From: Thauera sp. JM12B12
GTDB taxonomy: Bacteria; Pseudomonadota; Gammaproteobacteria; Burkholderiales; Rhodocyclaceae
DNA length: 64,000 nt
Direction: 5' to 3'
NCBI RefSeq assembly: GCF_039614725.1
Contig: NZ_CP154859.1
Span: 1,364,001-1,428,000, forward strand
Both the position numbers and the translations under genes were made by a program. This document shows, piece by piece, positions 32,824 through 39,282 of this stretch. Position 1 is the first letter of the stretch; every line of letters starts with the position of its first letter. The notes under the pieces were generated by a model. That model worked only from the letters and a program-made list of their open reading frames with translations, did no database searches and was not told the origin of the DNA.

Positions 32824-32890
32824 GCCCCAAGGCCGCGGCGCGTGAAAGCGGGTTGTCGCGCCAGGACCGTGCAGGACTCGTCGCAGGGGC

Positions 32891-32919
32891 TTCCATTTAC
32901 GGGGGCGGCTCTCTATAAT
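32891..32919 (+). promoter_or_regulatory. promoter of tRNA-Ala
   Basis: A perfect -10 TATAAT (32914-32919) lies 13 nt before the tRNA. A weak -35 TTCCAT (32891-32896) lies at 17-nt spacing. The short G+C-rich stretch after the -10 (GCGCGC) fits a stringent-type discriminator. Confidence 0.6.
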
Positions 32920-32932
32920 GCGCGCTCTTTCA

Positions 32933-33008
32933 GGGCCGATAGCTCAGCTGGGAGAGCGCTGCGTTCGCAATGCAGAGGTCGGGAGTTCGATCCTCCTTCG
33001 GTCCACCA
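32933..33008 (+). tRNA. tRNA-Ala (anticodon CGC)
   Basis: The 76-nt cloverleaf includes an encoded CCA end. The acceptor GGGCCGA pairs with TCGGTCC and includes the G3-U70 wobble that specifies alanine. D stem is GCTC/GAGC, and the anticodon stem CTGCG/TGCAG encloses loop TTCGCAA with CGC at positions 34-36. The T arm is GGGAG TTCGATC CTCCT. Its 3' end is the integration site of the genomic island that follows. Confidence 0.95.
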
Positions 33009-33024
33009 CGAACACTTCCAAAGT
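32984..33024 (+). repeat. left attachment region (attL) overlapping the tRNA end
   Basis: The T-arm and acceptor end of the tRNA plus CGAACAC match 57021-57060 with few differences (AGTTCGATCCTCCTTCGGT here, AGTTCGATAGCCCTTCGG there, then CCACCACGAACAC in both). It is the left partner of the island's flanking repeat. Confidence 0.75.
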
Positions 33025-33033
33025 AGTCCGAGA

Positions 33034-33076
33034 AAGCCCGGAAACCCCAATGAAATCAAGGGTTCCGGGCTTTTTT
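33034..33076 (+). terminator. rho-independent terminator after tRNA-Ala
   Basis: Arms AAGCCCGGAA (33034-33043) and TTCCGGGCTT (33063-33072), followed by a six-T run. It ends tRNA transcription before the integrase. A near-copy lies at 57070-57112. Confidence 0.85.
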
Positions 33077-33122
33077 ACGTCCAGACTAGTCCGAAAAGGT
33101 ACGGTGGAAGCCGGAGGTGAGT

Positions 33123-33181
33123 GGGGGTACAGTTGGGGGTATGAGGCGAAAGCCAGCGTACCCCCAGCCGGAGATACCCCC
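33123..33181. promoter_or_regulatory. candidate integrase arm-binding sites upstream of int
   Basis: GGGGGTA at 33123-33129 and 33135-33141, and its complement TACCCCC at 33159-33165 and 33175-33181, form an inverted array ending 2 nt before the int ATG. The same 7-mer occurs twice at the far end of the island (56949-56967). Arm-type integrase or excisionase sites are the simplest reading; autoregulation of int is also possible. Confidence 0.5.
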
Positions 33182-33183
33182 AA

Positions 33184-34413
33184 ATGCCCCTGACCGACAC
33201 GCAGATCAAGGCTCTTAAGCCCGAGGCGAAAGCGCGCAAGCACGCCGATGAGAAGGGGCTTTTTCTCCTGGTTGCGCCGAGCGGCGGCAAGCTGTGGCGG
33301 CTCAAGTACCGGGTCGACGGCAAGGAGAAGCTGCTCGCCTTGGGGGCGTACCCTGAGGTGTCACTCAAGGCAGCGCGCGCTCGACGCGATGACGCAAGAG
33401 AACTGATCGCCGCGGGCGTCGACCCGAGTGAAGCGCGCAAGACCGAGAAAGCGGAGCGTATCGCCCAGGTCGAGCACACCTTTGAGGCAACCGCGCGCGA
33501 GTGGTTCGAGAAGGAGCGCGTGTCGTCTGGATGGGCAGCCGGCCATGCCGAGAAGGTCATCAGCAGGCTGGAGAAAGACGTGTTTCCCTGGCTGGGCAAG
33601 ATGCCGGTGGCGGACATCAAGCCTATGGACGTGCTGACCTGCTGCCAGCGCATCGCAGACAGAGGTGCGGCGGATACCGCATACCGGGCGAAGCAGAACA
33701 TCGGCCAAGCCATGCGGTACGCCGTCGCGACGGGACGTGCCGAGCGCGATCCGACGGCAGATCTCCGCGGAGTGGTGAAAAAGCCCAAGGCCGAACATTT
33801 CGCGGCGATCACCAGCCCGGCAGAAGTGGGGGCGCTATTGCGAACGATGGACGCCTTCAAGGGCACGCTCGTTGTTAAGTCGGCGCTGAGGCTGGCGCCT
33901 CTGGTCTTTGTCCGTCCTGGTGAGCTGCGCGGAGCGCAGTGGGCCGAGATCGACTTCGAGCGGGAAGAATGGCGCATCCCTGCCGAGCGCATGAAGCGAC
34001 GGCGTGAGCACACGGTTCCACTATCTCAGCAGGTGCTGGCGATCCTCAAAGACCTGCATCCGCTGACCGGCCATCGCCAGCATGTGTTCGTCGGGCGTGA
34101 CCCGAAGAAGCCCATGTCCGACGCCACCATCAATGCGGCGCTGCGGCGCATGGGCTACGACACCAAGACCGAGATTACCGGCCACGGCTTCAGAGCTATG
34201 GCGCGCACCATCCTGCATGAAGAGCTCGGTGTCGACCGCGATGTGATCGAACATCAACTGGCGCACCGCGTACCGGATGCGCTGGGTGAAGCCTACAACC
34301 GGACGAAGTTTCTGAAGGCTCGCAAGGCCATGATGCAAAAATGGGCTGACTATCTCGACAGGCTGAAGGCTGGCGCTGATGTCATCGCGTTGCAGGCCAA
34401 GGACGCTGCCTGA
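33184..34413 (+). CDS. int: tyrosine recombinase / integrase (P4-like, DUF4102)
   Basis: The 409-aa protein has an N-terminal arm-DNA-binding DUF4102 domain (about 1-90: LTDTQIKALKPEAKARKHAD, then LFLLVAPSGGKLWRLKYR). A SAM-like core-binding domain covers about 100-195, and a catalytic domain covers 210-390. Catalytic residues are visible: Arg249 (RPGELRG), His334 and Arg337 (HGFR), His361 and Tyr371 (nucleophile). It directs site-specific integration and excision at the adjacent tRNA-Ala. Its first 43 codons are duplicated at 57218-57347. The gene is intact. Confidence 0.95.
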   Translation: MPLTDTQIKALKPEAKARKHADEKGLFLLVAPSGGKLWRLKYRVDGKEKLLALGAYPEVSLKAARARRDDARELIAAGVDPSEARKTEKAERIAQVEHTFEATAREWFEKERVSSGWAAGHAEKVISRLEKDVFPWLGKMPVADIKPMDVLTCCQRIADRGAADTAYRAKQNIGQAMRYAVATGRAERDPTADLRGVVKKPKAEHFAAITSPAEVGALLRTMDAFKGTLVVKSALRLAPLVFVRPGELRGAQWAEIDFEREEWRIPAERMKRRREHTVPLSQQVLAILKDLHPLTGHRQHVFVGRDPKKPMSDATINAALRRMGYDTKTEITGHGFRAMARTILHEELGVDRDVIEHQLAHRVPDALGEAYNRTKFLKARKAMMQKWADYLDRLKAGADVIALQAKDAA

Positions 34414-34523
34414 GGCGAGGTGCGCAATGATTGTGCCGCACGTAGGCCACGGCTGATTCCCGCGGCTGAGAACGGGATTCCCTTGGCCGGTGGGTGCGGT
34501 CTTTTCTCGAAGATGTAACGCCA

Positions 34524-35153
34524 ATGGGGCGCAATATGGACGATCTGGACTGCTGGCGGGTTTGTGAAGATTTGAGCGTGCGGGAGGCCGCACTGCTTTT
34601 TGCGGGTGTCGACCCCGCAGGAGAGAACGGGGCGTACTGCGAGGATTGGCGGCCGCATCAGCGCCCGCGTGGATATGAGGCGGCAAAGTCCGGGATCGCC
34701 AGCGCGCTGCGGCGCGGTGCGATCAGGGGGCATTTCGTTCCGCTTTACGATACGGACCTCAACGGTAGTCCGTCCGATGAAATTCCCGGCACCGTTGACT
34801 TGAACGTATCACGTGTTGAAGTTGATTCACTACGGGAGTGGCTTTTCGGTCGAGGCATTCGTACTGGCTTCTTCTTTCCGGAGAAAAGCGACGCGCCGGA
34901 TTACCTTGACCCGAACCATCCGCGTTATTCGGCAAAGCTCGCTGCGGCGGTGAAGTTATGGCAGGCCATGGACGACGAGAACCTGCTGCGAGGTAAGGCA
35001 CCAACTGTCGCCATGCGTGAATGGCTTGAGTCCAGATACCGTGAGCTTGGCCTGACTTGGGATGGAGGCATGAACAACCAAGGTATTGCTGATGTTGTGA
35101 AGGTTGCCAACTGGAAGGTCACAGGCGGTGCAACGGCGACGCCCGGCGAGTAA
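34524..35153 (+). CDS. hypothetical protein of the island replication/regulation region
   Basis: The predicted 209-aa protein (MGRNMDDLDCWRVCEDLSVR) is not assigned to a family. The N terminus has a repeat-free helical motif (CWRVCEDLSVREAALLFAGVDP), seen at the start of several uncharacterised integrative-element and phage proteins; the C-terminal part (NPRYSAKLAAAVKLWQAMDD, then LRGKAPTVAMREWLESRYRELGL and MNNQGIADVVKVANWKVTGG) resembles small DNA-binding or replication-linked modules. No catalytic motif is evident. An alternative ATG at 34536 also lacks a strong ribosome site. It lies between int and alpA. Confidence 0.65.
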   Translation: MGRNMDDLDCWRVCEDLSVREAALLFAGVDPAGENGAYCEDWRPHQRPRGYEAAKSGIASALRRGAIRGHFVPLYDTDLNGSPSDEIPGTVDLNVSRVEVDSLREWLFGRGIRTGFFFPEKSDAPDYLDPNHPRYSAKLAAAVKLWQAMDDENLLRGKAPTVAMREWLESRYRELGLTWDGGMNNQGIADVVKVANWKVTGGATATPGE

Positions 35154-35308
35154 CCCGCCCACCCCCGGCACATAACCCGCCCACCCACAAAAGCCTTGCC
35201 AGTACTGGTGTTTATGGGTGGTAGGGCGCGAAAGATATCTTTCTGTCACAGCGAACCCACCTACCCACCCCCGCCTTGTAGTGGGTAGGTTTTCCGAACC
35301 CACCCAGC
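35151..35308. repeat. C-rich iteron-like repeats and palindromes upstream of alpA
   Basis: TAACCCGCCCACCC occurs at 35151-35164 and 35173-35186 (22-bp period). GAACCCACCTACCCAC (35253-35268) and GAACCCACCCAGC (35296-35308) are related, and GGGTGGTAGGG near 35215 is in the opposite sense. Also present: palindromes CCAGTACTGG (35199-35208) and AAAGATATCTTT (35231-35242), and a 9-bp hairpin CCTACCCAC/GTGGGTAGG (35260-35289) followed by four Ts. It may be an origin or the target of AlpA; this is inferred. Confidence 0.5.
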
Positions 35309-35396
35309 TATTTCAGGCTGCGGCATTTCACCAAGATTCGGCCATACCGAACGCAATGGAGCGTTTCGGTCTTCCTTCGACATATGAGGAATGAAA

Positions 35397-35609
35397 ATGG
35401 CCGCAATCGCAGAAGTACATCCCCGCATCATCAAACGCCGTGAGGTCGAGGGCCGCACTGGGCTGCCGCGCTCGACCATGTACGACCGCATCAAGCGCGG
35501 TGATTTCCCGGCACCGATCCCCTTGGGCGCACGCTCCGTCGGCTGGCTCGAGCATGAGGTCGACGCATGGTTGGCTGATCGCATCGCCCAGGCCCGCAAC
35601 CGTGCGTAA
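35397..35609 (+). CDS. AlpA-family DNA-binding regulator / excisionase
   Basis: The 70-aa protein is of the AlpA type (Cro/MerR-like helix-turn-helix): IIKRREVEGRTGLPRSTMYDRIKRGDFPAPIPLGARSVGW, then LEHEVDAWLADRIAQARN. P4-like elements use AlpA to control or assist excision. GAGGA at 35386-35390 touches the ATG at 35391 but is 6 nt from the ATG at 35397, so the second start is chosen. It lies just downstream of iteron-like repeats. Confidence 0.9.
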   Translation: MAAIAEVHPRIIKRREVEGRTGLPRSTMYDRIKRGDFPAPIPLGARSVGWLEHEVDAWLADRIAQARNRA

Positions 35610-35619
35610 GGGGCAGGCC

Positions 35620-35853
35620 ATGAGCAAGAAAAGCCTCACGCCCCCGCCGCGCGACCGCTGTCAAGACGAACTGCAGCGCGCCCCCGCGCATCCCCCGTCC
35701 CTGGGCTGGTTCGATCTCGCGAAACCCGCTCGCCTGAGTCACAAACTGAAACGCGGCTGGAAGCGCAAGAGCTGCGGCTACATCCTGACCGAACTGCTCG
35801 GATTGGTCGCGCTGGCGTTGGTGGCTGCTGTGCTGCTCGTGGGGGTCCTGTAA
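35620..35853 (+). CDS. small protein with C-terminal membrane helix
   Basis: The 77-aa protein (MSKKSLTPPPRDRCQDELQR) has a basic, Pro-rich N-terminal half and one C-terminal hydrophobic helix (LTELLGLVALALVAAVLLVGVL, about 55-77), predicted to be tail-anchored. No family is recognised. Its stop TAA overlaps the next start by one base (TAATG), so translation is coupled. Confidence 0.6.
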   Translation: MSKKSLTPPPRDRCQDELQRAPAHPPSLGWFDLAKPARLSHKLKRGWKRKSCGYILTELLGLVALALVAAVLLVGVL

Positions 35854-36278
35854 TGAGTCCTCGCGACAAGTTCTTGAGTCTCGTCGACCACAAGACTACC
35901 GGCCGCGACCACGGCATGTTCCGAGTCCCGACGCGCCGCGACAGGACGATGTCCGGCACGTGGCGCGAACTGGACGATGGTCGCCTCCTGATTCACGACT
36001 TCGGCGGCGAGCCGACGCAGAACATCCTCGCTGCGATCGGCCTCAGCATCGAGGATCTGTTCCCCGAACGTGTGGACGGACATCTGCCGCGGGAGCGCCG
36101 TCCCTTTCCCGCTGCCGATGTGCTTCGCGCGCTCGCTTTCGAGGCACTGGTGATCCTCGCGGCAGCGGCAGCCATCCGCACCAGCGCTGCGCTGACCGGT
36201 GCGGACCGCGATCGTCTGGCTATCGCCGTCGGTCGGATCCAGACGGGACTGAATCTCGCAGGAGTGCGTCATGGATAA
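35853..36278 (+). CDS. primase zinc-ribbon-like protein without cysteines
   Basis: The 141-aa protein resembles the N-terminal CHC2-type region of mobile-element primases: RDRTMSGTWRELDDGRLLIHDFGGEPTQN, then ILAAIGLSIEDLFPER. The Cys/His zinc ligands normally present in that region are absent. The C-terminal half is a hydrophobic/Ala-rich helical stretch (VLRALAFEALVILAAAAA). It overlaps the following DUF3631 gene by 8 nt. It may be a helper subunit of the replication module; the fold assignment is tentative. Confidence 0.5.
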   Translation: MSPRDKFLSLVDHKTTGRDHGMFRVPTRRDRTMSGTWRELDDGRLLIHDFGGEPTQNILAAIGLSIEDLFPERVDGHLPRERRPFPAADVLRALAFEALVILAAAAAIRTSAALTGADRDRLAIAVGRIQTGLNLAGVRHG

Positions 36279-37776
36279 CCACCTCGACAACGGCCAAAGC
36301 TTCTTGGATCAGATGGCTGCATCCGCACTCGATCAGGCGCAGCCCGACGACCATGAAGCGTTTATCGCAGAGCTCGCCGCGCTGCCGCTTGTGGAGTACG
36401 AGCAACGCCGCGGTGAGGCCGCCAAGCAGATTCGCGTGCGTACTGCGACCCTCGACAAGATGGTCAAGGGTCAGCGCCCTGTGGCTGACGACGGCGCAGG
36501 CAACGCAGTACTGTTCCCTGAGGTCACGCCATGGGCGTTGCCGGTGGACGGTGGCGAGTTGCTCGACGACCTGTCAGCGCTGATCGGGCGCTATCTGGTG
36601 GCGCCCAAGCACGCAGATCACGCAATGGCCCTGTGGATCGTCTTCACGCATGCAATCGACGCCGCTGAGGTGGCGCCGATCCTGATGCTGAAGTCGGCAG
36701 AGAAGCGGTGCGGCAAGACAACGGCCCTGAGCCTGATCCAACGCCTGTCATACCGCGCGCTGCCAGCTGCCAACATCACCGCGCCGGCGCTATTCCGCAG
36801 TATCGAGGCGTGGGCACCCACGCTGCTGATCGACGAAGCCGATATGTTCCTGAAGGACTCTCCCGAGCTGAACGGCATCATCAACAGTGGCCACACTCGC
36901 CCGACTGCATTTGTCATTCGTACCGTGGGCGAAGACTTCGAGCCGAGAAAGTTCTCGACCTGGGGGGCGAAGGCCATTGCCAGCATCGGCGGTCAATCGA
37001 CGACCCTGCACGACCGCAGCATCATTATCGAGCTGCGCCGAAAACTTCCTGGGGAATCAGCCGAAAAGCTGCGCCATGCGGATCGTCGCGGCTTTGAGCG
37101 GATCACCCAGCGCATCGTTCGGTTCGCGAAGGACAACCAAGACCGCTTCGGTGCGCATCGTCCGAACATCCCCGACGTGCTCAACGACCGCGCTGCCGAC
37201 AACTGGGAGTTCCTGCTTGCGATCGCCGATGTTGCGGGGGGCCGCTGGCCGGAACTGGCTCGTCAGGCAGCCATTGCACTGTCAGGCGCCGCTGATGACG
37301 CCAAGTCTGTCGGCCAAGAGCTGCTGGAAGACATCCGCGAGATCTTCGATCACAAGCGTGTCGACCGAATCAGCACCGGACAACTGCTTGAGGCGCTGTG
37401 CGCAGATGACGAAAAGTCGTGGGCTGCATTCAACCGTGGAAAGCCGATGACGGCCAAGCAACTGGCCAAGCGCTTGCACGAGTTCAAGATCATTTCCAGA
37501 ACCGTGCGTATCGGCCACACCACCCCCAAAGGCTACATGCTCAGCGACTTCGATGACGCCTTCGCGCGCTACGTTGCTGCCACAGCCCATTCTCCCGCCA
37601 CAACGGCACAAGCCGTGCCGACACCGGGATTGAGCGTTGCGGTCGCCCCGCAACTTGCAGCCACACAAAACGCTGCCGCAACGCTAGAACGCTTGCCATT
37701 GCTGGGTTGTGGCGGTGTTGCGGAAGAACCCCCCGTTCTGGAAGAAGAAGCGGAGGAGGCCGACGAATGGCTGTGA
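36271..37776 (+). CDS. DUF3631-type P-loop ATPase of the replication module
   Basis: The 501-aa protein has a P-loop (SAEKRCGKTT, about 142-151) and Walker B (LLIDEAD, Asp188-Glu189), followed by INSGHTRPTAFVIRTVG and HDRSIIIELRRK, typical of DUF3631. This domain normally follows primase modules in phages and integrative plasmids. The first 100 residues are charged and helical; a C-terminal DUF3631 winged-helix part is followed by an acidic tail (EEEAEEADEWL). Likely a replicative helicase or primase ATPase of the excised island. It overlaps neighbours at both ends. Confidence 0.75.
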   Translation: MDNHLDNGQSFLDQMAASALDQAQPDDHEAFIAELAALPLVEYEQRRGEAAKQIRVRTATLDKMVKGQRPVADDGAGNAVLFPEVTPWALPVDGGELLDDLSALIGRYLVAPKHADHAMALWIVFTHAIDAAEVAPILMLKSAEKRCGKTTALSLIQRLSYRALPAANITAPALFRSIEAWAPTLLIDEADMFLKDSPELNGIINSGHTRPTAFVIRTVGEDFEPRKFSTWGAKAIASIGGQSTTLHDRSIIIELRRKLPGESAEKLRHADRRGFERITQRIVRFAKDNQDRFGAHRPNIPDVLNDRAADNWEFLLAIADVAGGRWPELARQAAIALSGAADDAKSVGQELLEDIREIFDHKRVDRISTGQLLEALCADDEKSWAAFNRGKPMTAKQLAKRLHEFKIISRTVRIGHTTPKGYMLSDFDDAFARYVAATAHSPATTAQAVPTPGLSVAVAPQLAATQNAAATLERLPLLGCGGVAEEPPVLEEEAEEADEWL

Positions 37777-38063
37777 CCGACCTTGTCGAACAGGCCGCGA
37801 AGTCTGGCGTGACCTTTGTGCTAAAGGGAAATCGCGTCGGCCTGCGTGGTGACCACGCGGCAGTGAAGGAGTGGGCACCCCGCCTGCGCGAGCAACGTGC
37901 CGCAGTCCTCCGCGAGGTACAGAAGCGCATCGCCGGCCTGCACCGCATCTGGATCATCCGCCCGCCGCTGCGAACGGCCTTCACGGTCGCCTGCCCGCAG
38001 GGGGCGACCGAAGCGGAAGTGAGATTGGTCTGGACGGGGGCCGACGTCGAGCCGCTCGAATAG
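37767..38063 (+). CDS. small TubC-N-like protein
   Basis: The 98-aa protein begins MAVTDLVEQAAKSGVTFVLKG and continues with GLRGDHAAVKEWAPRLREQR, resembling the TubC N-terminal docking domain fold found in many mobile-element small proteins. The start overlaps the upstream gene by 10 nt. The role is unknown; a partner of the DUF3631 ATPase is possible from position. Confidence 0.55.
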   Translation: MAVTDLVEQAAKSGVTFVLKGNRVGLRGDHAAVKEWAPRLREQRAAVLREVQKRIAGLHRIWIIRPPLRTAFTVACPQGATEAEVRLVWTGADVEPLE

Positions 38064-38084
38064 CCGCAGCAGGAGAAAGAAGAC

Positions 38085-38759
38085 ATGAGCTCGACCAAGA
38101 AGCCGACGCGCACCAAAACCGCAGCCAGCACGGACTTTCCCCGCAAGGACGTACAGATCGAAGTCGCCAAGGACGCCGACCAAGTCACCCTCGCGCGCAA
38201 GTTCGCCCAGATCTACACCAGCCCTGAACTCGCGGCCCATCGCGTCCTGAATGCCACCGATACGAAGGTGGGGCTCGGCGAGGCCGTAGATGTCCCGACG
38301 CTGATCGACCAACTCCGTGAGCAGGCAAAGGTGGTCAATGCCGGGGATCTGACCCAGGTCGAGGCGATGCTCGTCGGGCAAGCCACGGCGCTGCAGACCC
38401 TGTTTGCCAGATTGACGGAACGTGCCTTCAGCGCCGAATACATGCCCAACTTCGAGACCTTCCTCAAGCTCGCACTGCGCGCTCAATCACAGAGTCGCTC
38501 GACGCTCGAAGCGCTCGCTGCGATCAAGAGCCCGCCGGTGCTGATCGCGAAGCAGGCGAACCTGACGACCGGCCCGCAGCAGATCAACAACAACGGCACG
38601 ATGCCCGGCGGTCGCGCGAGAAAAACCGAAACTCTGCAGAACGAACTATTGGAGAGCAGTGATGGCAAGCGGTTGGACGCCGGAGCGGCGGGCACGACAG
38701 GCAGAGTTGATCCGCACTTGGAAACCGTGGGCGCAGGCAGCGGGGCCGACCACGGCTGA
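38085..38759 (+). CDS. hypothetical helical protein of the island
   Basis: The 224-aa protein (MSSTKKPTRTKTAASTDFPR) is mostly helical. A middle part (TLARKFAQIYTSPELAAHRV, then LGEAVDVPTLIDQLREQAK and VEAMLVGQATALQTLFARLTERAF) resembles uncharacterised proteins found near phage-terminase-like or integrative-element genes. No catalytic motif is seen. The last 33 codons overlap the next gene in another frame, and the encoded tail looks unstructured. Confidence 0.6.
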   Translation: MSSTKKPTRTKTAASTDFPRKDVQIEVAKDADQVTLARKFAQIYTSPELAAHRVLNATDTKVGLGEAVDVPTLIDQLREQAKVVNAGDLTQVEAMLVGQATALQTLFARLTERAFSAEYMPNFETFLKLALRAQSQSRSTLEALAAIKSPPVLIAKQANLTTGPQQINNNGTMPGGRARKTETLQNELLESSDGKRLDAGAAGTTGRVDPHLETVGAGSGADHG

Positions 38760-38877
38760 GGGTAAAGCCGCCTCTTCGCGTAATGCCTTCAAAGGCGGGC
38801 TGCGCGCAGAGCTGCGGGTGCTCGCTCGGGCCTTGAGGGAGCACCGGGCGGCACTGAAGCGTATTCACGAGGAGTAG
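38662..38877 (+). CDS. small conserved-looking basic protein
   Basis: The 71-aa protein (MASGWTPERRARQAELIRTW) is Arg/Ala-rich and contains GPTTAEGKAASSRNAFKGG, a pattern common in short proteins of phages and integrative elements in this group. The ATG has GGAG 7 nt upstream. It overlaps the previous gene by 98 nt in another frame. The function is unknown; DNA binding is possible given its charge. Confidence 0.6.
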   Translation: MASGWTPERRARQAELIRTWKPWAQAAGPTTAEGKAASSRNAFKGGLRAELRVLARALREHRAALKRIHEE

Positions 38878-39202
38878 CTCGCCGCGGGCGACCAACCCTG
38901 AAGTACGCACAGCGCGGTACGCACGGCAGTACGCACGGAAATCGAGCTTCAGCGACCTGCTCGCGCGAGGACGCCATTGTCTCGGAGGACTTGAGCCCGG
39001 AGGCATAACGTCAGTCAGCAGGTAGTTGGTTACCACAGGGCCAGTTACCACCTCGGTTACCACAAAATTCACGGTAATCTTGGCTTCGGTATCCAGCCCG
39101 GTATCCACCAAAATCCGCGGGGCAAAGCGGATCCACGCGCGTGAAGGCTGCCGCGTCGTGATCACGCCGAAACAACGTGAGTGCATGCGGCAACTCGTCC
39201 AG
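38878..39202. repeat. gene-poor stretch with short tandem-like repeats
   Basis: No gene is supported here. GTACGCAC occurs three times (38903-38910, 38917-38924, 38929-38936) and GTTACCAC three times (39029-39036, 39044-39051, 39056-39063), each with 12-15 bp periods. Two GGTATCCA copies follow near 39087-39110. The three units look like diverged forms of one another. No palindromic repeat/spacer structure is present. It separates the replication region from the defence operon. Confidence 0.5.
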
Positions 39203-39241
39203 CCATGCTCCGCCATGGGGCATGGTTGCGATCGGTATAAT
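39203..39241 (+). promoter_or_regulatory. candidate operator and promoter of the defence operon
   Basis: A perfect -10 TATAAT (39236-39241) lies 41 nt before the helicase ATG. No good -35 is seen. The imperfect palindrome CCATGCTCC-GCCAT-GGGGCATGG (39203-39225) covers the expected -35 position and could be a repressor or activator site. Confidence 0.45.
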
Positions 39242-39282
39242 GCCAAGTCCGTTCGCCGCACCCAACCACGCCCCCGCCGCCC

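Noticed and set aside
38903..39063. Possible CRISPR array
   Set aside because: Repeats are only 8 bp and spacers 4-7 bp; there is no cas gene in the window.
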